DNA of 64,000 nucleotides from Aselliscus stoliczkanus. Taxonomy: Eukaryota > Chordata > Mammalia > Chiroptera > Hipposideridae. Position 1 is the stretch's first letter, and every line of letters begins with the position of its first letter. The notes beneath the pieces were generated by a model. That model searched no databases. It saw nothing but the letters and a program-made list of their open reading frames with translations, and was not told the origin of the DNA. The stretch covers positions 92,884,852 through 92,948,851 of the forward strand of contig CM066736.1 of assembly GCA_033961575.1 (NCBI GenBank), written 5' to 3'. Shown piece by piece: positions 40,800 to 52,859 of the stretch. A program made the translations under genes and the position numbers.

Positions 40800-43700
40800 T
40801 CTGTCAGGTTTTGCCTCATGTGTATTGAAGCTCTGTTCTTAGCTACATAAACATGTAAGATTATGTGTCCCCTTCATCAATATGATATATCTTTATCGCT
40901 GGTAGTATTTCTTGTTCTGAAGTCTAGGTGGTCTGAGATTAATATAATTAATTACTCCAGCTTTCTGTTGATTAGTGATTGGCATTTCTTTTCACATCCT
41001 TTTAATCTCTCTGACTTTGTTTTTAAAGTGGGATTCTTTTAGAAAGCATATAGGTAATTGCATCATTTTTATCCAGTCTGACAATTTGGCTTTTCAATTG
41101 GAGTGTTCAGATACTTAATTTAATTAAATATCAATATGGTTGAGTTTAAATCTGCCATCTTGCCATTAGTATTCTATTTGCCCCACTTGTTCTTTGTCCC
41201 CCTTTTCTTTTTCTCTTGCTTTCTTTGAGATTGGGTATTTTTTATGATTTTATTTTTATCTCTATTCTTAGCTTATTAGCTGAAACTCTTTTTTGGTTTA
41301 TGTTTTTGTTTGTTTTTCTTAGTGATTACTGTAGGGTTTGCAATATACATCTTCAACTTACTGTAGTCTACCTTAAAATAATATTATACCACTTGATGTA
41401 TATCATAAAAACCTTACACCAGAACACTTGCATTCCTCCTCCTTGTCTTTTGAGCTGTTATTGTTATGCATTTTGCTTTTACCTATAATATAAATCCAAC
41501 ACTACATTGTTATTGTTTTACTTTAAACAGTTATCTTTAAAAAACAAAACAACAACAACAAAATCTGTATGGGGGTATAATTCATATACCATACAATTTA
41601 CCTATTTACAATGTACAATTTAATGGGTTTTAAGTTGTGCAACCATCACCACAGTCAATTTTAGAACATTTTCATTTACTCCCCCACAAAAAACCCATCA
41701 CAACTGGCAGTCACTCCTTTTTCTTCTACCCACCCCCAGCCCTACACAACTGCTAATTTACTTTCTGTCTTTATAGATTTGCCTATTGTGAACATTTCAT
41801 ATGAATGGAATCGTATAATATGTGGTCTTTTGTGACTGGCTTCTTTCCTTAGCATAATGTTTTCAAGATTCATCCATGTTGTAGCGTGTCTCGATACTTC
41901 ATTTTTTTTCATTCCCAAATAATATTCTACTGTATTGATATACCACATTTTGTTTATATCCATTCATCAGTTGATGGACATTTGGGTGGTTTCCACCTTT
42001 TATCTATTATAAATGATGCTGCTGTGAACATTTGGGGACATGTTTCATCTCTCTTGGGTATATATATACCTAGGAGTAAAACTTCTGGGAAACTCTATGT
42101 TCAACCTTTTGAGGAACCACCAGACTGTGTTGCAAAATGGCTACATCAGTTCACATTCCCAGGCAGTGTGTGAGGATTCCAATTTGGTCACATCCTTGCC
42201 ATTACATATTTTATCTGTGATTTTGATTATAGCCATCTTGGTGAGTGTGAAATGGTATCTCATTGTGGTTTTGACTTATATTTACCTGATAATGACTAAT
42301 GATGTATATCTTCTTTGAAAAAATGTTTATTCAAGTCTTTTGCCCATTTTTTAAATGGGTTATTTGTGTTTTTATTATTGAGTTGTAAACATTCTTTATA
42401 TATTCTAGATACAAGTCCTTTATCAAACAATGATTTGCAAATACTTTATACTATTCTGTGGGTTGTCTTTTCACTTTTGTGAGAGTGAAACACAAAATTC
42501 TTAAATTTTACAACATAAAAGTTTTACATTTTGATTAAATATATCTATTTTTTTCTCTTGTTGCTTGTACTTTTGGTTTCATATCTAAGAAATCATTGCT
42601 TAATCCAAGGTCACAAAGATTTATGCCTATGTTTTCTTCTAAGAGTTTTATAGTTTTAGCTTTTACATTTAGGTCTTTGATTAATTCTGAGTTAATTTTT
42701 GTATATACCAGTGGTGTGAAGTAGCGGATCCTAAGTCACTCTCATTTTGGCTATTCTTTTGTCCCAGCACCATTTGCTGAAAAATAACTATTATTCCCCT
42801 ATAAAATAGTCGTGGCATCTTTGCCAAAAATCAATTGACTGTAAATGTGAGTTTATTACTAGACTCTCAATTCTACTGTATTGATTTGTGTGTCTGTCCT
42901 TCCACCAATACTTCACTCTTTTGAGTATTGTAGCTTTGTCATAAGTTTTTTTTTTTTTTTTAGCTGAGCCATCCTGCCTCCTGTTGGCAGCCCAACGGCA
43001 ACTCAGCTTGGGCTGGCATCGAACCGCCGTTGCTCAGAGCTCAGCTCGCACTCTTGCGCGAGCTCTTAACCAACTGAGCCATTCGGCCGGCCCCTGTCAT
43101 AAGTTTTGAAGTCAGGAAGTGGAAGCTCTCCAATACCTTTTCAAGATTGTTTTGGCTATGTTGGGTCCCTTAAATTGCATGTGAATTTTAGAAACAGCTT
43201 GTCAATTTATGCAAAGAAACCAGCTAGTATTCGGATAGGGAATGCGTGAATCTGTACATCAGTTTGGGAGTATTGCCATTTTAACAATATTTAATCTTCT
43301 GACCGATAAACACAGGATACCTTCTATTATTTAGGTCTTACTTCATTTTTTTCAAAGTAGCTTCCAATGAAGAGTCTTGTACTTATTTTTTTAAATTTAC
43401 TTCTCAGTATTTTATTCTTTTTGATGCTCTTGTAAATTGAATTATTTTCTTCATTTCATTTTTGGATTGTTCACTGCAAGTGTAGAGACACATAACTGAT
43501 TTTGTATATTGATTTTGTATCCTGCAAGCTTGCTGAACTTGTTTATTAGTTATAATAGTTTTTATTGGATACCTTAGGTTTTTGTTTTGTTTTGTTTTTT
43601 TGTACAAAATCATATCATTTCTGAATAGAGATAGTTTTACTTCTTCCTTTGTAATCTGAATGCCTTTTATTTCATTACCCGCCCCCCGCCCCCAATTGTC

Positions 43701-45000
43701 TTGGTTAGAACTTTCAGTACAATTTGAATAGATTTGTCAAGAGTGAGTATCTGAGTATCCTTGTTTTGATCTTTGGGGATATGCCTTCAGCCTTTCACTT
43801 TTAAGTGTGATGTTAGTACTTTCTTTTTTGTAGATGTCTCTTATCAGGTTGAGGAAATCCACTCCTAATTCTAGTTTTTTGAATGATTTTATCATGAAGG
43901 GATGTCAAATTTTTTCTGTGTCTATTGACATGATTATATGATTTTGTCCTTTATTCTGTTGATATTTCATATTTTATTAATTGATTTTTGGATGATAAGA
44001 CAACTTTGCATCCCTGGGATAAATCCTACTTGGTCAAGATATATAATCCTTTTTATATGATGCTGCATTTAGTTTGTTATTTTGTTTGATTTTAATAAGG
44101 AAAGAAATATTTTACATGAACTTGCCTATTTACCATTTCCAGTGCTCTTTATATGTATATTCAAATTGTCATCTAGTCTCATTTTCCTTTTCCCTGAAGG
44201 ACTTATTTTAACATTTTGTGTAGTGCTGATCTAGTGGTGATGTGTTCTCTTAGAGATAAACGGTATGAAAGTCTTTATTTTGCTTTCATTTTTGAAAGAT
44301 ACTTTGTCCCAAAATAGAATTAAAATTGAGTAGGTTTTTTGTTTGTTGGTTTGTTTGTTGGTTCTTTGTTTGTTTCTCTTTCAGTACCTTAAAGTTGTTG
44401 CTCAACTTTGCTCTGGTTTGCAATGTTTCTGATGAAAAGTGTGCTGCTTTTTTCCCTTTGTTCCTGTTTGCAATGTCTGCCCCTCAGGGGTGGCCTATTC
44501 TGGCTACTTTTAAGATTTTCTCTTTATCACTAGTTTTCAACAATTTGATTATAAAGTATCTTGGTGTAGTTTTCTTAATGTTTCTTCTGCTTGAGGTCCT
44601 TTGAGATTGTTGGATTTTTCTGTTTATAGTTTTAATCAAATTTGAAAAAAATTTGGGTATCATTTCCTCAAATATTTTTTCCTACCCTTTCCTTTTTTTT
44701 CCTGCCTTCCCTTCCTTTTCTTTTTCTATAGCTAATTACACGTATGTTAGACTGCTTGATATTGTTCCACAATTCATTGATACTTTGGGTTTTCTTTTTT
44801 AAGTATTTTTTCTCGCTGAGTTTTATTTTGGAATATTTCTATTTCTATATCTTTGAATTCACTGGTCTTTCCTTCTGTGGTGTGTAATTCTGTGCTGGGC
44901 TACACTAAAGCCAGACTTATTTTTCCAATGCTGATATAATCATATCATCGCCCCTTTTCATGTTTTTCAGTAGTTTCTTTGAAGCTTTAGCATGAAGCTT
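40800..45000 (-). mobile_element. Large old L1 relic(s), antisense
   Basis: About 4.2 kb of reverse-strand L1. It includes 'tcatatgaatggaatcgtat', 'attctactgtattgatatac', 'cagcaccatttgctgaaaa' and 'ttgattttgtatcctgcaag'. The 44.1-44.9 kb part ('ttctctttatcactagtttt', 'attacacgtatgttag') is L1 5'-type sequence. Internal joins suggest at least two L1 copies. The ORF2 frames are extensively broken. A SINE at 42950-43094 interrupts it. Confidence 0.85.
42950..43094 (-). mobile_element. tRNA-derived SINE (dimeric form), inserted in L1
   Basis: TSD tgtcataagtttt at 42937-42949 and 43095-43107. Minus-strand sequence begins 'ggggccggccgaatggctca', with a second tRNA-like half ending gagccatcctgcc near the poly-T. 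It is related to the modules in the SINE at 25650. Confidence 0.93.
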
Positions 45001-45039
45001 AGTGGAAATAAAAAAAAAAGACTCTTAACTATTCGGTTC

Positions 45040-45420
45040 TGGTTATGCTATCAAGCATCCTCTCATCTCCTGCCTGTCCTTCCGCCATCTGCACCAGTCT
45101 CCCAAAGTCACGTGCTCTCTTCCCTTTCAGGGCTTTGCCTGTGGTTCCTTTCATATCTTCGCCTGATAAAACTTCTCATCGTTCGTTAGGACTTGATATC
45201 ACCTCCTCCAGGAAGCCTAGTCAGATCTTCTCAGTCACACACAGTGCTAAACTCTGTGCTAAAGTCTTAGTCAGCTTTAATCATGGCTTATATTTGAATC
45301 TGCTGCTGGGCTGTGATCTCTCTGAGAGTAAGGCCCTATATTGCTTGCTTCTATACTCTTAGTGGAGGGCCAGAGTGGATGCTCAGTATAAGTGCACTGA
45401 ATGAATGAAAACTGGCTATG
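45040..45420 (+). repeat. L2 LINE 3' relic
   Basis: Forward L2: 'ccatctgcaccagtctccca', 'ctccaggaagcctagtcaga', 'gggctgtgatctctctgaga', and the terminal 'gcactgaatgaatgaaa'. Confidence 0.75.
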
Positions 45421-45900
45421 GAGGCATGGCTGGCTGAAACAAGGAGGCCCAAGGCCAGCTGCCCTTCAATGGCCTGGATGTCTTCAGGGCTTTCAGGCCC
45501 AGAGCAGAAAGCCTCAGTGCAGCAGCCTCCCTCCCAGAGCTGGGCAGTGCTGGGCTTGTGGGTTTGTGCTGTGTCCCTGCTCTACTGCACAGGGGCTAAG
45601 TCCTGTGGCTGCATTTATACCTGCCTCAGAGGGAGCCCTGCTATATCATTCCAGCCTGCATGGGCCTGTGTCCTGTGGAGGATCTTGGGGTGGCTGGACT
45701 TTAGGCTCCTCAGCAAAGCCATCTCTTGCATGAGGGTCAGAAACTGTGCCACAGGAAGCCTGATATGTCACAGGAAATTCTTACTGAAAAGAGATTTTTA
45801 GAATAGGATGTGATAAAGGCTTTGATGACTGGGACATGCCACCATACTATATAACTCTGCTGGGAAAGGTCTCATTTGCTCATCCATTTAAAAAGTTACA
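45421..45900. other. TUB intron, no gene seen
   Basis: Unique-looking sequence. Two overlapping plus-strand frames of 110-127 codons at 45401-45801 have no recognised content. Confidence 0.5.
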
Positions 45901-45904
45901 CACT

Positions 45905-46025
45905 CTACTATCATTTGCTTATAAGCTCCATGAAGGCAGGGGCCATGTCTGTCTTTTTCATTGTTTTGTCCTCAGCCTCCAGTGCATGTATACAGTAAGC
46001 ACTCGAATCATTACTGAATGGATAA
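45905..46025 (+). repeat. L2 LINE 3' fragment
   Basis: 'ataagctccatgaaggcagg', 'ggccatgtctgtctttttca' and 'gtaagcactcgaatcattac' are the L2 terminus. Confidence 0.75.
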
Positions 46026-46029
46026 TAAT

Positions 46030-46290
46030 AGTCAAAATTTACTGAGAACTTATAGTACATCACACAAGGTTCTAAGCCATTTACACATATTAACTCATGT
46101 AATAGTCACAACCACTTTATGGGGTAGATTCTGTTGTAGTTCTCATTTTGATGCTGAAGAAGCTAGGACATAGAATGGTTAAGTAAATTGTCCAAGGTCA
46201 TATTGTCACATAAGTGTTGAGGAAAGCATTCGAAGACTTGTATCCTTAACCTCTACGAACGAATGAATGAATAAATGGATGAATGAAAGT
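46030..46290 (-). repeat. MIR SINE with (GAAT)n end
   Basis: Reverse MIR: 'tctaagccatttacacatat', 'taactcatgtaatagtcaca', 'ggttaagtaaattgtccaag'. A short GAAT/GAAC repeat follows at 46257-46288. Confidence 0.8.
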
Positions 46291-46473
46291 CCTGATTTAT
46301 AGTATCTGCTAAAGTGGATCCTAATAGATAAAAGTATATACTTCCTAAAATAATCATCAGACCATCAGACTTTCCATAATTTGGACTATCTATATTCAAT
46401 ATCAATTAATATATATCTCTGTATTATGTATATGTAGTGTTATATAATTATATATAGCATGCCATTAAATATA

Positions 46474-46554
46474 TTGGGTTGTCAGAAAAGTCATGACGTA
46501 TTTTTTCTATGTTTTTTGTTGCAAAAATGCATCATGACTTTTCCAACAACCCAA
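46474..46554. mobile_element. Mariner-type MITE, 81 bp
   Basis: Near-palindromic element with ends ttgggttgtcagaaaagtca and the complement ttgggttgttggaaaagtca, flanked by TA (46472-46473, 46555-46556). Its size and architecture resemble the human MADE1 MITE, but the sequence is different. Confidence 0.92.
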
Positions 46555-46565
46555 TAGTAGTACTA

Positions 46566-47099
46566 TGAGGTATGACAATTAAGTTCGTGAACTCATCCTA
46601 GAAAAACTGCTACATACCTCATTGCTGAATATCACTATGGTCACCTTTAAAGTACTCCCCTTGGGAAGCTATGCACTGCTGCCAGTGCCTAGTCTACCCT
46701 TCAAAGCAATTTTGAAACTCTTTTTCTGGAATGGCCATCAGAGCTGTCATCATATTACCCTTGATGTCCTGAATGTCATCAAAATGTCTTCCTTTCAATA
46801 TTTCCTTATCTTTGGGTAAAGAAAGAAGTCATTGGGGGCCAGATCATAAAAACTCCTTCACAGACAGTGCCGTGTGAGCTGGTACATTGTCATGACGCAA
46901 GAGCCATGAATTGTTGGCAAAAAGTTCAGGTCATCTAAGTTTTTCACACAGCCTTTTCAGCACTTCCAAATAGGACTTCCAAAAACTTGGTTAACTGTTT
47001 GTCCAGTTGGTACAAATTCATAATGAATAATCCCCCTGATATCAAAAAAGTTTAGCAACATGGTTGCAACAAGTTCACAAACTTAATTGTCCGACCTCA
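46566..47099 (-). mobile_element. Internally deleted mariner element, 534 bp
   Basis: TIRs tgaggtatgacaattaagtt (left) and tgaggtcggacaattaagtt (right, complement) are flanked by TA at 46564-46565 and 47100-47101. The minus strand carries broken remnants of the mariner transposase C-terminus, including an LAPNDFFLYPK-type motif, with several stops. The N-terminal helix-turn-helix and most of the catalytic core are missing. Confidence 0.92.
46700..47000 (-). pseudogene. Mariner transposase C-terminal remnant
   Basis: Reverse-strand translation gives the conserved 'DLAPNDFFLYPK' block (family form: SPDLAPCDFFLFPKLK). It is followed by KED-type and FQKKSFKIALKG-like segments interrupted by stop codons. 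Inactive. Confidence 0.8.
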
Positions 47100-47119
47100 T
47101 ACAAGTATTAAGTAATATT

Positions 47120-47320
47120 TACACATAGTATATATCATTACTATTAACATTGTGATCTCATTGTATGCCAGGCTTCGTATTAAGGATTTTACATACAGTG
47201 TCTCATTTAACATTTGCAACTGTGTGAAATAGGTGTTAGCATCTCTGTGAGTTGTTATGATTAGTTAAGGCTCAGGGAGACTAAGCCCAAGGTTACAGAG
47301 CAGAATTTGGGCCCACATCT
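47120..47320 (-). repeat. MIR SINE
   Basis: Reverse MIR: 'tgtatgccaggcttcgtatt', 'gtgtctcatttaacatttgc', 'ggctcagggagactaagccc'. Confidence 0.7.
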
Positions 47321-47329
47321 ATTTGACTC

Positions 47330-47890
47330 TACATCTGTGCCCTTAAGAGCTTTGCCACTTTGGGTTTTCCAAGCTCTTGCTCTCCCAGGAAGCTTCCAAA
47401 TCCTAGGGCATGGTCCTTACATTACAGCCCTATCCAGGGGGACTGTCAGTGCCCTAGGCAGGTTTTCCAAAGTCCTCTCCCGTAGGGCAAGCTGAACTGT
47501 GGACAGTCCAGACACTGTGGTTCATAGTCCCAGTACATTAAACTTGAGGGGTGCCATATTGGAGCCCATCCTAGACTAACAGAATCAGAATCTCTGAGAG
47601 TGTGGCCCAATAATCTGAATTTTTAAATAGCTCCCCAAGTGACTTTAATGCCCAGACAGATTTGGGAACCACTGGTCCAGCTCAGAAAAGAGAAACTTGA
47701 TACTCCTCAAGAAAAGAAGTGGTGGCCTCTTGCCCAGGCCAACTTTACATTGCCTATTAGTATCATGGTGGCATCATGTGTTGTGAACATATATTGTAAA
47801 ATAACATTAAAAAATTTTTAAACCTGTGTTTATTGTAGTAAATTTGGAATACATGAAATAATGTAAGGAAGAAAAATAAGATTACCTATA
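47330..47890. other. TUB intron, no gene seen
   Basis: Positions 47560-47680 ('cctagactaacagaatcaga', 'gggaaccactggtcc') resemble a common mammalian hAT/MER-type relic, not assigned. Confidence 0.4.
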
Positions 47891-47899
47891 ATCCCAACA

Positions 47900-48730
47900 C
47901 CCAGAGGTAATTCCTGTTAATATTTTGATTTATTTCTATTTTAAAATGTCTTTGAAGTATATACAGTATGCATAAAAATGTACAGATTTTTAAGTGTACA
48001 GTTTATAGTGAATTTTCGCAGCTGAATACAGTCACGTTAAGAAAACACAGACTGAAAAACAGACATTGCCAGCATCCTAAGTGTTTTCTTTGAGCCCTTT
48101 GCTGGTAACTATTCCCTCCTAAAGAAGTTCTCCTGACTTCTAACATCATAGATTAATTTTACCTTTGTTTGACTTTTAGATAAATGGAATAATTCATTAT
48201 TAGTCTTTGAGTTTGGTTTATTTTGCTCAGTATTATAGTTGTGGGATTCATCTGTGTCAGGCATATAGTCTTACAGTAGTCAGTTCATTGTTGCTGTATA
48301 GTATTTAACTGTGTGACTGTAGCACAATTTATATATCCATTCTACTGTTGATTGGCATTTAGGCAGTTTAAAGCATGTGGCAATTATGACTAGTGCTGCT
48401 ATGAATATTCTTGTACCTGTCATCCAGTGCATGTGTTTACACATTTCTGTGAGGGATGTACCTAGAAGCAGAGTTTCTGAGTTTTATGTTTATCCTTGTG
48501 GATGCTGCCAGTTTTCCAAAATGGTTCTACCCATATGCGTCACCAGCAGTATATGAGTATTGGTTGCTCCATAGCCTCACCAAAACTTAGCCTTCTCTGT
48601 CTTTTTGTTTGAGCCATTCTGGTGAGTGTGTAGTCCATGGCATTGTGGTTTTACTTTGCATTTCTTTGGTGAGTGATGAAGTAGAGCATCTTTTCCTGCA
48701 TGCATTTCTTTTCAATCTTTTACTTATGTA
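47900..48730 (-). mobile_element. Old L1 relic, antisense
   Basis: Reverse L1 3'/ORF2: 'taaatggaataattcattat', 'gtagtcagttcattgttgct', 'ccattctactgttgattggc', 'ccattctggtgagtgtgtag'. Confidence 0.8.
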
Positions 48731-48828
48731 TCCTCCCCTGGGAACCCATAGTTCATTTTAAAAAAGAAAGAAGGAAAAAGAAAAGGAATAAGGCCAAACC
48801 ATAAAGATATCTATATATCTATATATCT

Positions 48829-49283
48829 TTTTTTTTTTTTAAGATTTTATTGGGGAGTTGGGGGAGGGGAACAACATTGGGGAACCGGGGAAGGGGAACA
48901 GACAAGTTGCTGTCCTTTTGTTCTTCAGTCTAGTTATGGAGGATGCTGCTTCACTGGCCCATGTTGGTATTGTGATCATCGCGCTCTTCTGGCTGAGGCA
49001 GTCGGTCATCTGCCTCTTGACGCCATTCACGGTGGCTCTTGGCAGCTCACGCTGGCTGCCAGCCACTCACTGTAGCTTATGGCAGCCCACTGCAGCAGAG
49101 GCTGCAGCCTACACCATTGCCTGTGACTCACAGCAGCCCAGCTCCAGGTGGAGCTGTTGTTCACCACCTTAGCTATAGAGGGCAGTGTCACTGGCCCTCC
49201 TATGTGGGATCCAAACTGGGGCCCTACTGCTCAGAGCTGGTGCCCCAAGCCAGCTCTTAACCAACGCACCACTTGGCTGGCCC
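48829..49283 (-). mobile_element. Long tRNA-derived SINE
   Basis: Minus-strand head 'agggccagccaagtggtgcg' and a body related to the copy at 22791. It is flanked by similar tatctatatatctt/tatctatgtatctt sequences, a probable TSD in a TATC-rich site. Confidence 0.88.
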
Positions 49284-49299
49284 TATCTATGTATCTTTA

Positions 49300-49350
49300 T
49301 GCATATATAGATAGATAGATATAGATATAGATATAGATATAGGTATATAG
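49300..49350. repeat. (AGAT)n/(ATAG)n microsatellite
   Basis: AGAT/ATATAG repeats directly right of the SINE, with matching TATC repeats left of it (48810-48828). Confidence 0.9.
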
Positions 49351-49521
49351 ATATATATGCAAAAAAATATTTTGGGTAAAGTACTAAGTTATTTTTCCCT
49401 TCAGTGAAGTATGTCATCTTAAAAATAAGTTGTAACTGTAAGACCTTGAAGAAAATGCCTGCTCTGCCATTGTTCTGTCTTTTAGCTCTTTCTTCCTTTG
49501 CTCTTCTCAATCATTTAATTT

Positions 49522-49639
49522 TTTTTTTTTTTTTTTTTTTTTTTTGAGAGCAGTGTCACTGGCCCTCATATGTGGGACCCGAACTGGGGCCGCTGGCTTC
49601 TGAAGCCAGCGCTTAACCACTGCGCCACTCAGCCGGCCC
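49522..49639 (-). mobile_element. tRNA-derived SINE (short type)
   Basis: TSD tcaatcatttaattt at 49507-49521 and from 49640, with a long poly-T tail on plus. Same family as at 1764. Confidence 0.95.
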
Positions 49640-49942
49640 TCAATCATTTAATTTTAATTGCTGCACCAACAGCATTTGTATCCATTTTAGGATGCATTTT
49701 TATAAACTTTGCACTAATATTCTTTAAAGAAAGGCTATTGTGACAAAGGGAAAGCTTCAACTGAGGGTGAGGAAGGAAGCCTTGGGAGGCTAATGCCCAG
49801 AGCTGGTTACCATTGTTGTCCCTCTGGAAGTTTCCAGCAGGGAGCTTTGCTGAGTGGAAGGGACTGGAGTTGTGAGCACTGCAGAGTAGATTTTAAAAAT
49901 AAGGTTGTTTTGTTTTGTATTGTTACTACAGAAAAATGTTTC

Positions 49943-50053
49943 AATTTTTTTTTTTTTTTGAGGGCAGTATCACTGGCCCTTATATGTGGAACCTGAACCG
50001 GGGCCGCTGGCCTCCCAAGCCAGTGCTTAACCACCGCGCCACTCGGCCGGCCC
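49943..50053 (-). mobile_element. tRNA-derived SINE (short type)
   Basis: TSD cagaaaaatgtttc at 49929-49942 and 50054-50067. Same family. Confidence 0.95.
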
Positions 50054-50178
50054 CAGAAAAATGTTTCTTAATTGAAAAAAAAGTGGGTTTAAACTCACTT
50101 TAGGTGCTATTTTGGAAAAAAAATCTATTTGGGTGCTACCTGAAAAAAACATGCCGCAGAGTGTGTTCACAAGTATAT

Positions 50179-50199
50179 GTGTGTGTGTGTGTGTGTGTG
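50179..50199. repeat. (TG)n microsatellite
   Basis: About ten TG units at the left edge of an L1 relic. Confidence 0.9.
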
Positions 50200-50204
50200 C
50201 ATAT

Positions 50205-51410
50205 ATCTTTTAACAAAATTGTGTAGAATGTTTTGTCACCTAAATTTTTCACACAACGTATTTTCCCATATCATTAAATATAATTAGAAAAATATTGTTT
50301 TCAATGGCTATTGAATAGTTCTTTTTATGGACTTACTGAAATTTAACCATTCTCCTATTTTATTTCAACAATTTCTAATTCCCAATGATGAACATCTTTG
50401 TACATACATCTCCATGCTCATTTGATTACTTTCTTAGAATAGCATCAGAGAAGTGAAATTAATGGCTCAAAAAGAATGACTATCTTAAGGATATTCATGA
50501 AAGGTATTTGATACACTCTCGTGGCCACATTTCCTTCCAGAAAGACTACCAGTCCATACTCTCCCTAGTATATGAAATGCCTCGCTCAGTGCACATCTGC
50601 CAACTTCACATTTACTTCATTGCAGAGTCTCTTGCCATATAGGAGACTGTCGTTTTTAACCTAATAAAATCTGTATGGTTCCTGGATTTAGGACCATGCT
50701 TAGAAAAGCTCCCCTACTCTCTACACATGATTAGAAAAAACTATTCTCTAACGTGTAGTTTCTCTTTTCCTTTTTCCTAATAAATCTTTAATCCATCCGT
50801 AATTTGTTTTTGTGTATGAAATGATGGAGGGATATAACTTCACCCCCTCCCCAATGGATAGCAAGTTGATATCTAAACCATTTAGTAAATAGTGCAACAT
50901 TTCTTCAGCATTTTGCAAGGCCATCTTTGTCATAAATCAGTTTCATCTGCAGACTTGGGTCTGTTTCCACATTGCATTGTTCTCTGTAGTCATTCTCAAG
51001 CCAGTACCATTGTTTTTTGGTCATTTCAGATTCATATTACAATTTGATAGCTGGTGTGGCATGTGCTTCCTTTTTCTTTTAGAAGATTTTCTTGGCTGGC
51101 TTAGAAAATTGGCTTATTTTTCCAGATGAATCTTGGAATAAATTCATCTAGTTTAAAAAAAATTCTACTGCACTTGTGATTAGAATGGCATCAAATCTAT
51201 AAATTATTTTGACAAAATTACAACACCATCCAGGAACAGAAAATGTATCTCCTTTTATTAAGGGTGTTTGTATAGTTAAGATGTCTAGTTTGCTTTATTA
51301 GAGTTTTATGTGTTTTCATGTATCTGAGACATATCTTGTGAAGTTTTCTTAGATACGTTATTTTTTCTGTTGCTTTGTTGAATAAAATCCTTGTTATCAT
51401 ATTTTTAACT
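50205..51410 (-). mobile_element. Old L1 relic, antisense
   Basis: Reverse L1: 'gcatcagagaagtgaaatta', 'ctttaatccatccgtaattt', 'tagaatggcatcaaatctat', 'tcctaataaatc'. Strongly decayed, no open frames. Confidence 0.7.
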
Positions 51411-51672
51411 AGGTGTTTCGGGTACGTAGGAAAATTATTTAGGGTTGGCGTGTCAGAGCTGGAGTCAGTATGTCAGAGTTAAAAGAGTTAGGGTGCTGTG
51501 TCACCCTCACTGCGCCCTGGGGACACTGAGACCAGAGGGTTGGAGATTTGCCCCAAGCCGCAAGCTGAGTCATGGCCAAGCTGAGTCTGGAGCCCAACCT
51601 ATGTCCACTGGAAACCCCCCAAGCTAAACAGAGAAAAGGACTTGTAACTCATTAGTCAGGAAGCCAACTGCT

Positions 51673-51686
51673 GTTGCCATGGAAAC
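51673..51686 (+). promoter_or_regulatory. RFX X-box motif (intronic)
   Basis: GTTGCCATGGAAAC fits the X-box consensus. It lies in non-repeat sequence of the TUB intron, about 100 bp before a TG repeat. Confidence 0.5.
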
Positions 51687-51781
51687 CTGAAGGCAGCATC
51701 TTCTGGGAGGACCAGGATGCAGAATCCAGAGAGAACAAGCTGCACTAGAGTGGAGTCAGTCTAGGATGGCCTCTCTCTAGG

Positions 51782-51783
<2 letters not shown>

Positions 51784-51814
<31 letters not shown>
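51784..51814. repeat. (TG)n microsatellite
   Basis: About 15 TG units. Confidence 0.95.
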
Positions 51815-51817
<3 letters not shown>

Positions 51818-52855
51818 GTTGGGGGCAGCGGTGTAGGGGAGACACATTCTAAAGAGGGAGGTGGCCACCTCACCTTCAGTCCTCAAAGTCTGGTCCATGA
51901 CTCTGGATTATTGTTAGGTGGTGCTGTAAGAAGGGGTGAGGCGCCATTGAGATGGCTTCCCTGTGTCCATCAGGGCCCAGTCCAAAGCTGCTCTTAGAGC
52001 TGGACAGAAATGCTCTGGGCAGAAGTGCTGGCATCTGCCCATCATGGGCCCTGGAGCCCAGCTGGCATCTGCTGGACACTGACTTCTCCTCCATCAGATG
52101 AAGGGGTAGCCACACAGACACCGGGGTGAAGGGAGCAGAGATAGCCTTTTACCCCAGGACTCACTCTGCTGCTGATGGGCCAGAGGGCAAGGACAATGCA
52201 GAAGTTCAGGATGGTGGTCCAGGAGACGGGACAGGGCTGACTTTCAGTTAGAGCTGAGCGTTGGGACAGCCAAGGACAAGGTGTGCCTCTGCCACAGCCT
52301 CAATCTGGCGTGACACAAGAAGGGGACACCCCAAGGAGTCCCGCACGTACCTGCAGAGTTTGTAGCTAAGAGCCCTGACTCCCCTGTGCACCTTCCCACC
52401 AGCTCCTCCCACCACGATCATATGCCTCTAGTCCTCTGGTCCCTCCCTGTGAGCCCAGGCAGCCTGAGAAATGCCTGTTGTCCCCATGGAGGCTGCTCAG
52501 GCTGGGCAGGCATGGGAGAAACTTCCTGAAGCAGGTGGCATCTTAGTTTGGGGTTGGGGTACTGGGGAGAATAGGAAAGAGGTGGGCTGCTGGAGCCACC
52601 TGTGGTACCTAAGGCTAAATCTGAAGGACACAAAGGTGCTTAACTAGTGGTCCTTTTCCCATCCCTTCCCAAGCCTTGGTTGTACTCCCTGTGCCTCAGG
52701 CCAGGGCCTGACCTCCAGGGAAGTGAGCTGCCATCCCAGGGAAGCTCACCCCATCTTTCCCACCTTATGCTGCCAGGATTCCCCTTATGTTCCTTGATCC
52801 AGGAAGTGGGCTTAGGGGGCTGGTGGTAGTGGGGTTGTTTTCTGTCTTGGAACAT
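51815..52855. other. TUB intron, no gene seen
   Basis: No repeat or exon is recognised. Candidate small frames have no domains. Confidence 0.5.
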
Positions 52856-52859
52856 GAGG

